A stretch of DNA of 64,000 bases, from positions 1 through 64,000 of the forward strand of contig JAZLDA010000007.1 of NCBI GenBank assembly GCA_045614505.1, written 5' to 3'. The translations under genes and the position numbers were made by a program. Below are positions 25,801 to 34,824 of the stretch, piece after piece; the stretch's first letter is position 1, and every line of letters starts with the position of its first letter. Under the pieces are notes generated by a model. The model had not been told where the DNA came from and did no database searches. It saw only the letters and a program-made list of their open reading frames with translations. The DNA is from SIG607 sp045614505 (GTDB lineage: Bacteria > Bacillota > Clostridia > Oscillospirales > Acutalibacteraceae).

Positions 25801-28800
25801 CGAAATGTGCTGGAGATACAAAATGCAGAGTTTATCAAAAATACCGCCAGCTCAGGTGGTGCCATCATCTCTTATAACGCAGTACTGAACATAAGGGATA
25901 GTATATTCCGCGAGAATGTTGCAGAAAAAAATGGCGGTGCTATATATATTTCCGGCCATAATACCAGGGAAGAAGACAACGACCTTACAGCCACAGGATG
26001 CGGTTTTATATCCAACACAGCCGCAAGCAACGGCGGTGCTATTTATCTTACCGGCGATGCGGTTGTCCTCGCCGTCGGCTCCATATTCAGGAGCAACAGC
26101 GCTGCAAACGGCGGTGCTGTTTACAGCACCGGCAGCCGGCTGGATGTTGATACGGGATTCTTTACCGACAACATTGCCGACTCCAACGGCGGTGCAGTGG
26201 CCCTGTATACCTCATCTACTGCAGTGTTAAATAAGATAACAGCCACAGGCAACAGTGCAAAGATTGGCGGTTTCGGTTATGGCAAGACATCAGCACTGAC
26301 GGTATACCGCAGCAAAATTGAAAAAAACACTTCCCACAGCAACGGAGGCGGTATTGCTCTATACGATGACGCTTCTGCCAATATTTATGCCACAGACTTT
26401 ACTGATAACACGGCAGAGGAATCAGGCAACGGCGGCGCACTGTTCCTATATACAAATAACGGTGAAGTTCTTATTCACTCATGTAACTTTACAGGCAATC
26501 ACGGTGCTTACGGCGGCGCTATTTATGCCTCCAATAAGTCAATTGCAAAAATTTATAATATCACCGCCGGTAATAACACTGCCACCAAAGGCGGTTTCCT
26601 GTATCATACAACCACCGGCACTATCATTACTTTGGTGGGCGTGACGGTATCGGGCAACACTGCTACTGATGGCGGCCCCATTATCTGGGGTAACTCTACA
26701 GGCGCTGTGCTTTATTTGGATAAGGCGAAGTTTACCGATTCTGATTATACCGGAACGCAGGACAGTGCATATTGGAGCAGTGCCATTGTCAACAAACTCA
26801 AAGTTAATGAGATCTCCGAGGAGATTCCTAAATGGCTTGACTATCAGGAAGAGTCTTACGAACATATGGCAGATGCTGTAGATGTCAGCACTGCTGAGCA
26901 ACTTGAGAAGGCTATTGCCTCCGGTGCGCCCTTTATCCGTGTAATCTCAGATATTGAAATTGACCGCACCTTCTATATCACCGGCAACACCACAATCTTC
27001 TCCACTCTTCCCCGAAAGCTGACCAGAGCGCCCAGTTTCGGCGGCGATATGTTTGTAGTCGGAGAAAACGACAAGGGAACCAGTGCGCTTCTGCTGGGTA
27101 GTAATGCAAAGCTGGTGCTGGGCAACCCACTCTCCAAGCAGGAAAATCTGTTGATCATTGACGGTAACAAAGATAACATGACTGTACCGGTTAAAGGCTC
27201 GGCACTGTTTATCAGCTATAGCAGTTCTGTGGACCTGCATATTAATGTTACTGCTCAAAATATGCGCAAGACCGACAATGAACGCACACACAACGAATGT
27301 TATAACCTTTCCCGTCCCAACCGAATCGGTGGTACGCTGGCCATCGTTGCCAGTGGTACGCTGAATATCTACGGTGGTATTTATCGGGACAATCTGATTA
27401 ATGAAGAGGATGCTTCCTCAGAGGAAACCCGTAATTCTACAATTGGCGGTCTGCTCTATAACAACAGCAATGTGTATATTCACGGCGGTACCTTTGAAAA
27501 TAACCAGGCTGCCCGTGGCGGTATCATCTATAACTACCGTGTATTGAAGATATACGGCGGCAGCTTTATTAATAATGTCGCCACCGTCAACGGCGGCGTG
27601 GCTTACGCTCCCAACCTTGCGGCAAGTCACACACACATCGGTTCGGCAGATGCCGACGGTGCTCAGGTGATTTTCCGCGGCAATAGCTCCAACAACCACG
27701 GTGGTGCAATCTATTCATCTTCTCTATGCACATTAGTGATTCACGGCAATACCACCTTTGAAGGAAACACCACTAATTACAGCGGCGGTGCTATTTGCTC
27801 CTACGGTCAGCTGACTGCGAGGGATACCGTATTTACAGGCAACACAGCCAAGAACCAGGGCGGTGCCGTGTATGCTGCTAACTCCAGCGATACCTATGTC
27901 ACCCGAATTAACAATTTTGATGGCTGTACCTTTGAGAATAATCAGGCTGCTCTGGGCGGTGCACTGTCGGTATATTCCTCTAACAAAGAATTTACTAACG
28001 GCGGTATCGCAACAGTTACAGACTGTCAGTTCGTGGGCAATCAGGCAGCTTCTCTTGCATCCAAGTCTGCTACCAGCTACGGCGGTGCTATTTATGTAGA
28101 GCGCAAGTCCTCCCTTACGGTTAAGGAAACGGTATTCCGTCAGAACTCTGCCAGAACAGAGGGCGGTGCCGTGTATGCTGCAGGCGCTTCCGAGGTGTCG
28201 GTATCAAATACTGATTTCACCGAAAATACCATTCTGGATAACGGTAAACACGGCGGCGCGATCTCCATTCACAGTGTGACAATGGATATCACATCGGTAA
28301 ACTTTACCAATAATACAGCTATTACAAACGGCGGCGCGCTGTATGTCTCCTATTCCAGTAGCTATGATCAGAACTCCCGTGTTACTTTGACAGACAGTGA
28401 TTTCACCGGCAACGCCACAGAAAAGCTGGGCGGTGCAATGTATGTCACAAAGCAGGCAGTGACTGAGGAGAATCGCATTCTCACTGCCGATAACACCAGC
28501 TTTACCCGCAACAGTGCTTCCGAAGGCGGTGCTATGTTCTTTGTCTCAGGAACAACCGCCTATATGACGGATATGACCTTTGCAGAAAATGTTGCTACTG
28601 AAAGCGGTGGCGGTGCCATTGCCACTTCGGGTGGCAATCTGGAACTGGATACAGCTTCCTTTACAGGCAACACTTCTGTGGGTGCAGGCGCGGCAATTTT
28701 CCTTGAAAACCAAGCTGAAATGCTTCTTTATAATATCGACGCCACAGATAACGCCGCAGAAATCAGCGGTGGATTCCTCTACGGCGAAAATTGTAAGCTG

Positions 28801-31800
28801 ACCGTATATGACAGCTTGATTAAGAAAAATACGGCGGCAAGTAATGCCGGCGGTATTGCACTGTATGGTGGTGCGGCGGCAAACATCTATGCTACGGACT
28901 TTGTGGAAAACACTTCAGTCCAAAACGGCGGCGGTTTGTTCCTGTATACCGATTTGAAACCTTGTATTGTGCACACATGTACCTTCACCGGTAACAGCGG
29001 TGTGTATGGCGGTGCTATTTATGCCTCCGGTAAGGCAGTAGCAAGCCTTTATAACATCTCTGCACGCGATAACATTTCCACCCGAGGCGGTTTCCTATAT
29101 CACACAACCACTGGCACTGAGCTGACCATGGTAGGCACTACAGTTTCAGGCAACACTGCTTCCGACCGCGGTCCGATTATCTGGGGCAACTCCACCGGTG
29201 CTGTATTAAATCTGGATAAGACTAAATTTATCGATGAGAAGCATTCCGGCGAACTTAATGCCGATTATTGGACACAAGCTATTGTTAATAAGCTGACTGT
29301 TAACGATATCTCGGCATCTGTTCCTGAATATGATGCTTATGAGAGTAAGCGGGACACCGGCACGACTCCGCCTGCAACCAAAGATCCTGTATCTGTGCAG
29401 GATGTGTTCTCACTGGCTGAGAAATCCAGCGATGCATCTATCAACAGCACGTATGACAAGTTGCCTAAGTTGGATAATACCTCCAACTTCATGAGCAAAA
29501 ATGTTACCACCTTTAAAAATATCAATGGCGGTACAGTCACGGTTGACTCCTTCATCTATCCCACTTACGGCACAGCCGATAACTGCAGCGTGGGTGAAGG
29601 CCTGCTTATATACCAGGCAATGTGCTATAAAAAGGCACATCCCGAGGAGGAAGTCTACATTGACATTTCTTCTTACCGCTTCTCTGTACAGGCTGCTGTT
29701 AATATCAACCGCAATAGCCGCTACTTCGGATATATGCGTAATCTGTCGGGCAATCTCAACTATGACCAATTCGGCTTCATGCGGATATCCTATCTGCTGG
29801 TATCTGCTGCAAAGATGGGTATTCATATTAATGCCATCGGTCATATCGATGCATATCCCGTCACCTCAAACTCCATGAATATGCAAGAGTATTTTGCCTA
29901 CTATCTAAATGATCCCTGCGATACGGATTATGTGCAAAACGGTGTTATTGGTGATTATCTGAACTTCTGTAAGGTGGAATGGTCACTGGATCAGAAGGGT
30001 GGTACTGATATGATGCACACCAAACTGTGCGCAGTATCCCATTATCTGGATATGAACGGCGTTTCTCACCGCAACGCGGTATGGACCTCCAGCTCCAATC
30101 TGGACGGTATCAACTCTGCAGCCACCAACGGAAACTGGAAACAGCAGACAGCCTCCATCGTCACCGGCCACGAGGCAATCTACCGTACTTCTGTGAATTA
30201 CCTGCGGATGATTCCTAAGTATCAGGGACAGGAAGAGGTATATGAATTCCAGCATCTGATTAATAGTCTTTCCACCGAGCAGGCGCAGATGATTATGGCA
30301 GGTCGGGAGAGTGAAATTCCTGCCGACCGTCAGATAATCTACCTTGGAAGAGATACCGACCCTGTATTTGAACTCTACTTCACCCCCATGGGCGGTGATA
30401 TCCTTACCTGGGACGAGGTGCATAATCCCTACTGTAAGTATCTGCGCAAGCTCTATGACTCTGAGGATTATATTATCTTTACCTGGAATGCCGCAGAGTA
30501 CAACGGAAACTTCGCATTGGGCAGACAAATTGAAAATATGATCATTGCTGCCTTCCATGATAACCGCAATGTCAATAACAAGATCTATGGCAATATGGAG
30601 CACTTCGATATTACCACCTTTGACGATCTTCAGGTAGGCGTGGATATTGGCGTCAAATCCTTAAATGAGCTGGAATTCGGCGAGGTTCATAATAAGGATG
30701 TGCAGTTCTCTTATGTAGAAAACGGTCAGCGTTACTATGTGTCGTTGCTTAACTCAATGAATATGCATGGCGGCTCCATGTACTACCAGTCCAACTTCGC
30801 ACTGGTAATCAAGGAAACCGACTGTAATGAGGACAGTGTATTCTTCACACTGGCCGACGAGACCACCTCCGGTATTGTAGAGCACGCTTATTCCGACGAA
30901 GTGCTTGAATATATTCCTGAAACTATGCATGACGGATACACCTACCATCCCTGCGCAAACTGTGATAAGAAGCTGGTTCTGGATGTAATCCACCGTGCTT
31001 CCGACTGGATTGAGGATAGGCCGGCCACCTCGGAGCAAAACGGAATTGCCCATCGTAGCTGTATGGCATGTGACATACTACTGGAAACCAGAGAATATGT
31101 ATTTGCCGGTGAGGAGGTTTCTTTGGATCTGAGCCAGAGTGTCGGTAAGACATTCGCTAACGAAAAAGATCCCGCTGATACGGTACAGATTGAATCTACT
31201 CCCTACACCATAGAGGCAACTATACATCTGGACAAGGGTCGAACAGAACGCGGCGGCGTTATCGTCGGTAACTACGACAACTCCGTCAACGACCAGTTGA
31301 ATCTGGAGGTTTATACCTATGGACGAATCCGTCTGTTCCTCTCCAGCAGAGGTCAACGCACAGAACATATCTTCAAAACCGATATCCGTTCGGATAAAGC
31401 TGTGCATGTTGCCGTGACTGTGGAAGGCCGTACCGCGAGCCTCTATATTAACGGCAAGCTGACAGAAACAGCCACCTTGGCTCTGGATATGCCTGTTCTT
31501 TCAGGAAAAATGCATATCGGCGGTGATAACCGCACCCGCAACACCCAGTACTTCAAGGGCACCATCTATGGTGTAGCTCTGTTCAGTGATGTTCGCACAG
31601 AAGAAGAAATTCTGCGTGATGCCATCGCCGTCTTCCCCGAGGAAAACGGTCTGCTTGCACTAAAATACTTTGAACAAAGCGAGCCAGCAAGCGTGCTGGT
31701 TAAACCGGTGGGCAAAACCTTCACCGCTGCTTCCGAAAACAGCGCAGGCACACTGGCTGCAGCGCCTCACACCATTGAGGCTACCGTGCAGATACCCCTG

Positions 31801-34101
31801 ACCATGACCGAGCGTGCCGGTGTTATATTCGGTAACTATGACGGCACTGCAGCTCCCAGATTGAATTTAGAGGTCTACGAGCTGGGCAGAGTCCGACTGT
31901 ACTTGCATAACGGCAAGCAGTCCGCTACCTACACCTTCCCCACAGACATCCGTTCGGAAAAGCCTGTCCATATTGCCGTAACGATGGATGGACTGACCGC
32001 TACACTGTATGTTAACGGCGAAGCTAAGTCTATACAGACATTGAGCTATGAAATGCCTAATGCAACAGAAGGCTTCAGGATAGGCGGGGATAACCGAAGC
32101 GGCAATACCCAGTACTTCAAGGGAACCATATACTCAGTGAACGTATTCAGCAGTGTCAGAACCCCGCAACAGCTCAAAAAGGATATGGCTCTGGTCACTG
32201 TAGATACGGACGACCTGCTCTTCTCCAGATATTTCGCTATGGATAATGACACCACAAAGGTCGATTCCGTCAGGGGCATTACCTTCTCGGAGGATACCTC
32301 ACGCAGTGTCGATAATCTTGCATCTACCCCTCGCACCATTGAGGCTACCGTACAGCTTAACAAGAGCTATACCGAAAGAGGCGGCGTTATCGTGGGCAAC
32401 TACGACGGACTGTTCCACGGTCTGATGAATCTGGAAATCTACTATGATGGGCTGGTGAGACTTTACTATTCCACCGATGAAGGTGTTCGACAGGATTGCG
32501 TTTTCGATTCCGATATTCGTTCGAATAAGGCCGTCCACATTGCAGTGACCATCGATGGATTGACTGCAACCCTTTATTTGGACGGCGAGGCTGTGGAAAC
32601 CAAGGAGTTGACTGTGGAACCCGGAACCGCAACCGACGGCTACAAGGTCGGAGGCGATAACCGTACCGGAAATACTCAGTACTTCAAGGGAACCATTTGC
32701 AATGTAGCCTTGTTTGGGGATGTCAGAACTCCCGAGGAGATTCGCGCAGATATGAACGGTATCAGTGACGGGGAGGAGGATCTGCTTTACACCCAGGTCT
32801 TTGAGCGTATCACTGCCAGAGACCCGCTGACTATTATGGCGGCAGGTAAGCAATTCACCACCGAGACGACACTGTCCGTAGGTAACCTTTCGGGTGTTCC
32901 TGTGACTATGGAGGCTGTGGTACAGGTTGACAAGAGTCTCTCCGGCAGAGCCGGAGTTATCGTGGGCAACTACGATGGTCTGTTCCATGAACTGATGAAT
33001 CTGGAGATTTACTCCGGCGGTAAACCCCGTCTGTATTACGCTTCTACGGACGGTACGAGAATGGACTGCACCTTCAATACCGATATACGCTCTGAGGAAG
33101 CCGTGCATATTGCCGTGACAATTGATGGTCTGACTGCCTCCTTATATATCAACGGTGTGCTTACGGAACAAAAGACTCTGCCTTTTGCCTTGCCTGTCAT
33201 CACAGACAGCTTTAAGGTCGGAGGTGATAACCGTCAGGGCAATACTCAGTACTTCAAGGGTACTATATACAGTGTCAGCCTTTTCAGTGACGTAAGGACC
33301 GAACAACAGATCAGGGATGATCTTGTGACTGTTAATACTGCGGATCCCTCTCTGCTGTATAACGTTATGTTCGTATCTGACCCCTGCGCTCAAAACGGCC
33401 ATGTGTCTGGCGAGTGGATTCGGGATCTGAGCATCACCGATACCTCTTACGGCATCCGCCATACTGAATGTGTCAATTGCTCAAAGCTGCTGCAGTGTAT
33501 CAAGTCTCCGCACAGTACCGATATTGTGGAGCACATTGTATTTGCAAATAAGGACGGACTGCATACCGATGCCCAGACCGGAGGTTATCGAATTGAAGAC
33601 GGCCTTGCAGGCGCACCATACACCTTTGAAGCAACCATTTGGTTGGATAGGTCATACAGTCAACGTGCAGGTGTCATTATGGGTAACTATGACGGCAGCG
33701 CCGCTGACCAGATTAATTTGGAGGTGTATACCAACGGTAAACTCAGGCTTTACTACAAGGTAAACGGTGTGGCATATACCTACAACTTCAAAACAGATAT
33801 TCGTTCCAACATACCGATCCACATTGCACTGACGGTAGACGGACTGACGGCAAAACTCTACATTAACGGCAAGCTGACAGAAACCGCGACCCTGACAGCA
33901 GAGCTTCCCGCTGTAAAGAATAACTTTGTGGTGGGCAGTGACAACCGCCAGGGCAACGCTCAGTACTTCAAAGGTACTATCTACACCGCTTGTATGTTCA
34001 GCGATGTAAGAACAGCCGAAGAAATCGCTGTTGACCACTACATGGTACCCGGCAACACTGAAGACCTGGTGTTTGCCAAGAGTTTTTTGACTGAAAATTA
34101 A
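22819..34101 (+). CDS. Giant secreted protein: Pmp-like beta-helix modules, PLD-like domain, five LamG-like domains
   Basis: A 3760-residue exported protein. Order: signal peptide (residues 1 to about 28); acidic linker; three homologous beta-helix modules at about 69-700, 713-1345 and 1352-2165, each opening with a VDxSxxxELxxAL segment, containing dozens of GGAIY / F..N.A repeats like chlamydial polymorphic membrane proteins, and ending GPIIWGNS.GAVLNLDK. Then a PLD-like domain at about 2195-2671 with two HKD-type motifs (H2400-x-K2402 with WTSSSN; H2624-x-K2626 with LNSMN). Then two Cys/His segments (CANC, SCMAC; later CVNC) around five LamG-like repeats (about 2769-3755, each with GGDNR.GNTQYFKGTIY). 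No LPXTG, SLH, dockerin or C-terminal membrane anchor is seen. Probable adhesin or effector acting outside the cell; the target is unknown. Confidence 0.85.
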   Translation: MNKNIITKLTAFLLCLALICTILPISALTEVMQEPDLPVEYEINTPDDEDEIITPDDGEEEEVDIYANAVDVSNGSELAEALEEEAYSIRITADFQLDQTFYVTGDTVIFSQEAHTLTRARGFGGDIFVVGERKDGTFCENAVKLTLGDPESTEKNLLVIDGNRDKMDADVTGTIIFVVSGASADLYENVTIKNNKKVGNEKTLTEQYGVSYVGRVGGAVAILSAKTTMNIYGGTYSDNAVNDVTNSTTEEGQVSTQGGAIYNFGTLNIYGGTFENNYAARGGVFYCYRTTNIFNADIKNNTASDMGGVVYMPNSTGAHLFLGGENPYGESHVTIQNNTSDGYGGAIYARNELDIQNTDFIGNSVTSSSGGAIAAFAMEVTISNSSFKENTAASYGAAIYYASENGKDTPELTVTGTVFENNSVSSSGGAVYMNGNASAYMENVKFTGNTSENNGGAIYLNNGHIDVNGAVIENNSCGTTGGAITGNNESSIKLNEVTATNNISGKGGFVYCNASSLHIYDSMILQNNSTGGGGGVYLDAGASGGVYATTFHKNTTDGNGGALFIYTDGYTAETKVTLHSCTYTNNESDYGGAIYASSRSVIDLYNSTAKYNAAKKGGFLYHTTTNTIINLASLILEGNTATDGGPIIWGNSAGAVLNLDKALYIDRDVTGELDDAYWASAIVNKLKVNQVVLNIPNYIGYDGAEVVPQVPRIPVDITSAQELEKALADGKDLLRIAADFKIDRTFYIYRNTTIYSEQAHTLTRASGFGGDIFVVGEYSDGDFCENEVKLTLGDPESTEKNLLVIDGNRDNMTADVIGTVIFVVSGASADLYENVTIQNHKKVGNEKTLTDKYGVSYVGRIGGAVAILSAKTSMNIYGGTYLNNAVNDITDSNTEEGQVSTQGGAIYNFGTLNVYGGTFEKNYAARGGVFYCYRTTNIFNADIKNNTSSDLGGVVYMPNSTSAFLNIGTPNDLVQSKVIFTGNTAGSHGGVIYARNVLEIQNAEFIKNTASSGGAIISYNAVLNIRDSIFRENVAEKNGGAIYISGHNTREEDNDLTATGCGFISNTAASNGGAIYLTGDAVVLAVGSIFRSNSAANGGAVYSTGSRLDVDTGFFTDNIADSNGGAVALYTSSTAVLNKITATGNSAKIGGFGYGKTSALTVYRSKIEKNTSHSNGGGIALYDDASANIYATDFTDNTAEESGNGGALFLYTNNGEVLIHSCNFTGNHGAYGGAIYASNKSIAKIYNITAGNNTATKGGFLYHTTTGTIITLVGVTVSGNTATDGGPIIWGNSTGAVLYLDKAKFTDSDYTGTQDSAYWSSAIVNKLKVNEISEEIPKWLDYQEESYEHMADAVDVSTAEQLEKAIASGAPFIRVISDIEIDRTFYITGNTTIFSTLPRKLTRAPSFGGDMFVVGENDKGTSALLLGSNAKLVLGNPLSKQENLLIIDGNKDNMTVPVKGSALFISYSSSVDLHINVTAQNMRKTDNERTHNECYNLSRPNRIGGTLAIVASGTLNIYGGIYRDNLINEEDASSEETRNSTIGGLLYNNSNVYIHGGTFENNQAARGGIIYNYRVLKIYGGSFINNVATVNGGVAYAPNLAASHTHIGSADADGAQVIFRGNSSNNHGGAIYSSSLCTLVIHGNTTFEGNTTNYSGGAICSYGQLTARDTVFTGNTAKNQGGAVYAANSSDTYVTRINNFDGCTFENNQAALGGALSVYSSNKEFTNGGIATVTDCQFVGNQAASLASKSATSYGGAIYVERKSSLTVKETVFRQNSARTEGGAVYAAGASEVSVSNTDFTENTILDNGKHGGAISIHSVTMDITSVNFTNNTAITNGGALYVSYSSSYDQNSRVTLTDSDFTGNATEKLGGAMYVTKQAVTEENRILTADNTSFTRNSASEGGAMFFVSGTTAYMTDMTFAENVATESGGGAIATSGGNLELDTASFTGNTSVGAGAAIFLENQAEMLLYNIDATDNAAEISGGFLYGENCKLTVYDSLIKKNTAASNAGGIALYGGAAANIYATDFVENTSVQNGGGLFLYTDLKPCIVHTCTFTGNSGVYGGAIYASGKAVASLYNISARDNISTRGGFLYHTTTGTELTMVGTTVSGNTASDRGPIIWGNSTGAVLNLDKTKFIDEKHSGELNADYWTQAIVNKLTVNDISASVPEYDAYESKRDTGTTPPATKDPVSVQDVFSLAEKSSDASINSTYDKLPKLDNTSNFMSKNVTTFKNINGGTVTVDSFIYPTYGTADNCSVGEGLLIYQAMCYKKAHPEEEVYIDISSYRFSVQAAVNINRNSRYFGYMRNLSGNLNYDQFGFMRISYLLVSAAKMGIHINAIGHIDAYPVTSNSMNMQEYFAYYLNDPCDTDYVQNGVIGDYLNFCKVEWSLDQKGGTDMMHTKLCAVSHYLDMNGVSHRNAVWTSSSNLDGINSAATNGNWKQQTASIVTGHEAIYRTSVNYLRMIPKYQGQEEVYEFQHLINSLSTEQAQMIMAGRESEIPADRQIIYLGRDTDPVFELYFTPMGGDILTWDEVHNPYCKYLRKLYDSEDYIIFTWNAAEYNGNFALGRQIENMIIAAFHDNRNVNNKIYGNMEHFDITTFDDLQVGVDIGVKSLNELEFGEVHNKDVQFSYVENGQRYYVSLLNSMNMHGGSMYYQSNFALVIKETDCNEDSVFFTLADETTSGIVEHAYSDEVLEYIPETMHDGYTYHPCANCDKKLVLDVIHRASDWIEDRPATSEQNGIAHRSCMACDILLETREYVFAGEEVSLDLSQSVGKTFANEKDPADTVQIESTPYTIEATIHLDKGRTERGGVIVGNYDNSVNDQLNLEVYTYGRIRLFLSSRGQRTEHIFKTDIRSDKAVHVAVTVEGRTASLYINGKLTETATLALDMPVLSGKMHIGGDNRTRNTQYFKGTIYGVALFSDVRTEEEILRDAIAVFPEENGLLALKYFEQSEPASVLVKPVGKTFTAASENSAGTLAAAPHTIEATVQIPLTMTERAGVIFGNYDGTAAPRLNLEVYELGRVRLYLHNGKQSATYTFPTDIRSEKPVHIAVTMDGLTATLYVNGEAKSIQTLSYEMPNATEGFRIGGDNRSGNTQYFKGTIYSVNVFSSVRTPQQLKKDMALVTVDTDDLLFSRYFAMDNDTTKVDSVRGITFSEDTSRSVDNLASTPRTIEATVQLNKSYTERGGVIVGNYDGLFHGLMNLEIYYDGLVRLYYSTDEGVRQDCVFDSDIRSNKAVHIAVTIDGLTATLYLDGEAVETKELTVEPGTATDGYKVGGDNRTGNTQYFKGTICNVALFGDVRTPEEIRADMNGISDGEEDLLYTQVFERITARDPLTIMAAGKQFTTETTLSVGNLSGVPVTMEAVVQVDKSLSGRAGVIVGNYDGLFHELMNLEIYSGGKPRLYYASTDGTRMDCTFNTDIRSEEAVHIAVTIDGLTASLYINGVLTEQKTLPFALPVITDSFKVGGDNRQGNTQYFKGTIYSVSLFSDVRTEQQIRDDLVTVNTADPSLLYNVMFVSDPCAQNGHVSGEWIRDLSITDTSYGIRHTECVNCSKLLQCIKSPHSTDIVEHIVFANKDGLHTDAQTGGYRIEDGLAGAPYTFEATIWLDRSYSQRAGVIMGNYDGSAADQINLEVYTNGKLRLYYKVNGVAYTYNFKTDIRSNIPIHIALTVDGLTAKLYINGKLTETATLTAELPAVKNNFVVGSDNRQGNAQYFKGTIYTACMFSDVRTAEEIAVDHYMVPGNTEDLVFAKSFLTEN
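23026..29310 (+). repeat. Three tandem homologous beta-helix modules within the giant gene
   Basis: Module starts near 23026, 24958 and 26875. Modules 1 and 2 are close even at DNA level (both hold CTGCTGGTCATTGACGGTAA and TTTGTGGTCAGCGGAGCAAG-like runs), while module 3 is more diverged and longer. This suggests stepwise tandem duplication inside one gene. Confidence 0.8.
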
Positions 34102-34111
34102 TTCTCTATAA

Positions 34112-34143
34112 AAAAGCAACGGCGTGGATTTCCACGCCGTTGC
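34112..34143 (-). terminator. Terminator of the AtuA-hydro-lyase operon
   Basis: GCAACGGCGTGG (34116-34127) pairs with CCACGCCGTTGC (34132-34143). The U-tract (TTTTTT) is on the minus-strand side, so it ends the operon that arrives from the right; it also sits just after the giant gene and may serve both. Confidence 0.85.
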
Positions 34144-34183
34144 CTTGATATGTAATATTTTGTGTTTTCGTGATCCTTGTTAA

Positions 34184-34807
34184 TCAGTACAGTTTTGTGA
34201 ACTGGAAATCGGGGTCGATTCCTAAATCTGACAGGGCCTTTTCTTTATTATCAGCTATTTTTTTATCCAGCAAATCAAAAAGGTTTCTGCCGTGGGTATC
34301 AATATCCACTATGAACGGACCCAGTTCATTTACTTTAAAGAACCAAGCAGCTTCGATTCGTCCCAGTTCATCATAGAGATATACATCCTGAACTTCGATA
34401 GAATCAATCCATAAATTAGGACTTACCGAACGGGGCGAAACGTGAACACACTTTTTGTTTTTCATCATTTTTGCGGTTTCTTCGCCCATTGTGGTTTTTC
34501 CCACAATCATTTTCAGGTTCCATTGGTCAACGCTTTTTGCACCCCATTTTTCAAATCTAATACTTGATGTAGGCATAAACGAAACCAAATTCCACTTGCC
34601 GTCTTCTTTAATTACAATAGGACCGTTATGAATAAGGATATTTCTGTCCTCTGTTGAAAAAGGAAGGACATTTTTTTCGTCAAAAATATATTTTTGAAGT
34701 CTTGAACGGCAGGTGAACACCTCGCCGCTGATATAAACAGTGTCGCCGATGTTGAGCTTCTCAACGTCGCTGTCTGTAAGAGGTCCGTTCAAATGATATT
34801 CTGCCAT
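34184..34807 (-). CDS. Class I fumarase/tartrate-dehydratase-type beta subunit
   Basis: A 207-residue protein starting at ATG 34807 (GGAGG about 10 bases upstream; the GTG at 34816 abuts the ribosome site). It has the beta-subunit outline: GDTVYISGEVFTCRSRLQKY, ILIHNGPIV, PTSSIRFEKWG, MIVGKTTMGEET and NELGPFIVDIDTHGRNLFD. Size fits the small subunit of L-tartrate dehydratase. It lacks the GSAGPT and GGCGAL blocks of the mesaconase subunit in this window, so the substrate is probably different. It is the last gene of the AtuA operon. Substrate not assignable from sequence. Confidence 0.72.
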   Translation of the reverse strand: MAEYHLNGPLTDSDVEKLNIGDTVYISGEVFTCRSRLQKYIFDEKNVLPFSTEDRNILIHNGPIVIKEDGKWNLVSFMPTSSIRFEKWGAKSVDQWNLKMIVGKTTMGEETAKMMKNKKCVHVSPRSVSPNLWIDSIEVQDVYLYDELGRIEAAWFFKVNELGPFIVDIDTHGRNLFDLLDKKIADNKEKALSDLGIDPDFQFTKLY

Positions 34808-34824
34808 AAAATCCACTCCTCCTT

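Noticed and set aside
23500..29100. Possible CRISPR-like or satellite repeats from the many GGCGGTGCTATTTA units
   Set aside because: The units lie in one reading frame and encode the GGAIY beta-helix motif with variable spacing; there are no constant repeats with unique spacers.
22927..33108. Long open frames on the minus strand inside the giant gene (e.g. 22927-23814 and 32299-33108)
   Set aside because: They mirror the biased codons of the repetitive sense strand, have no ribosome sites and no recognisable domain.
33900..34101. LPXTG, SPxTG, SLH or dockerin anchor at the end of the giant protein
   Set aside because: The protein ends shortly after the fifth LamG-like domain with no hydrophobic stretch or sorting motif.
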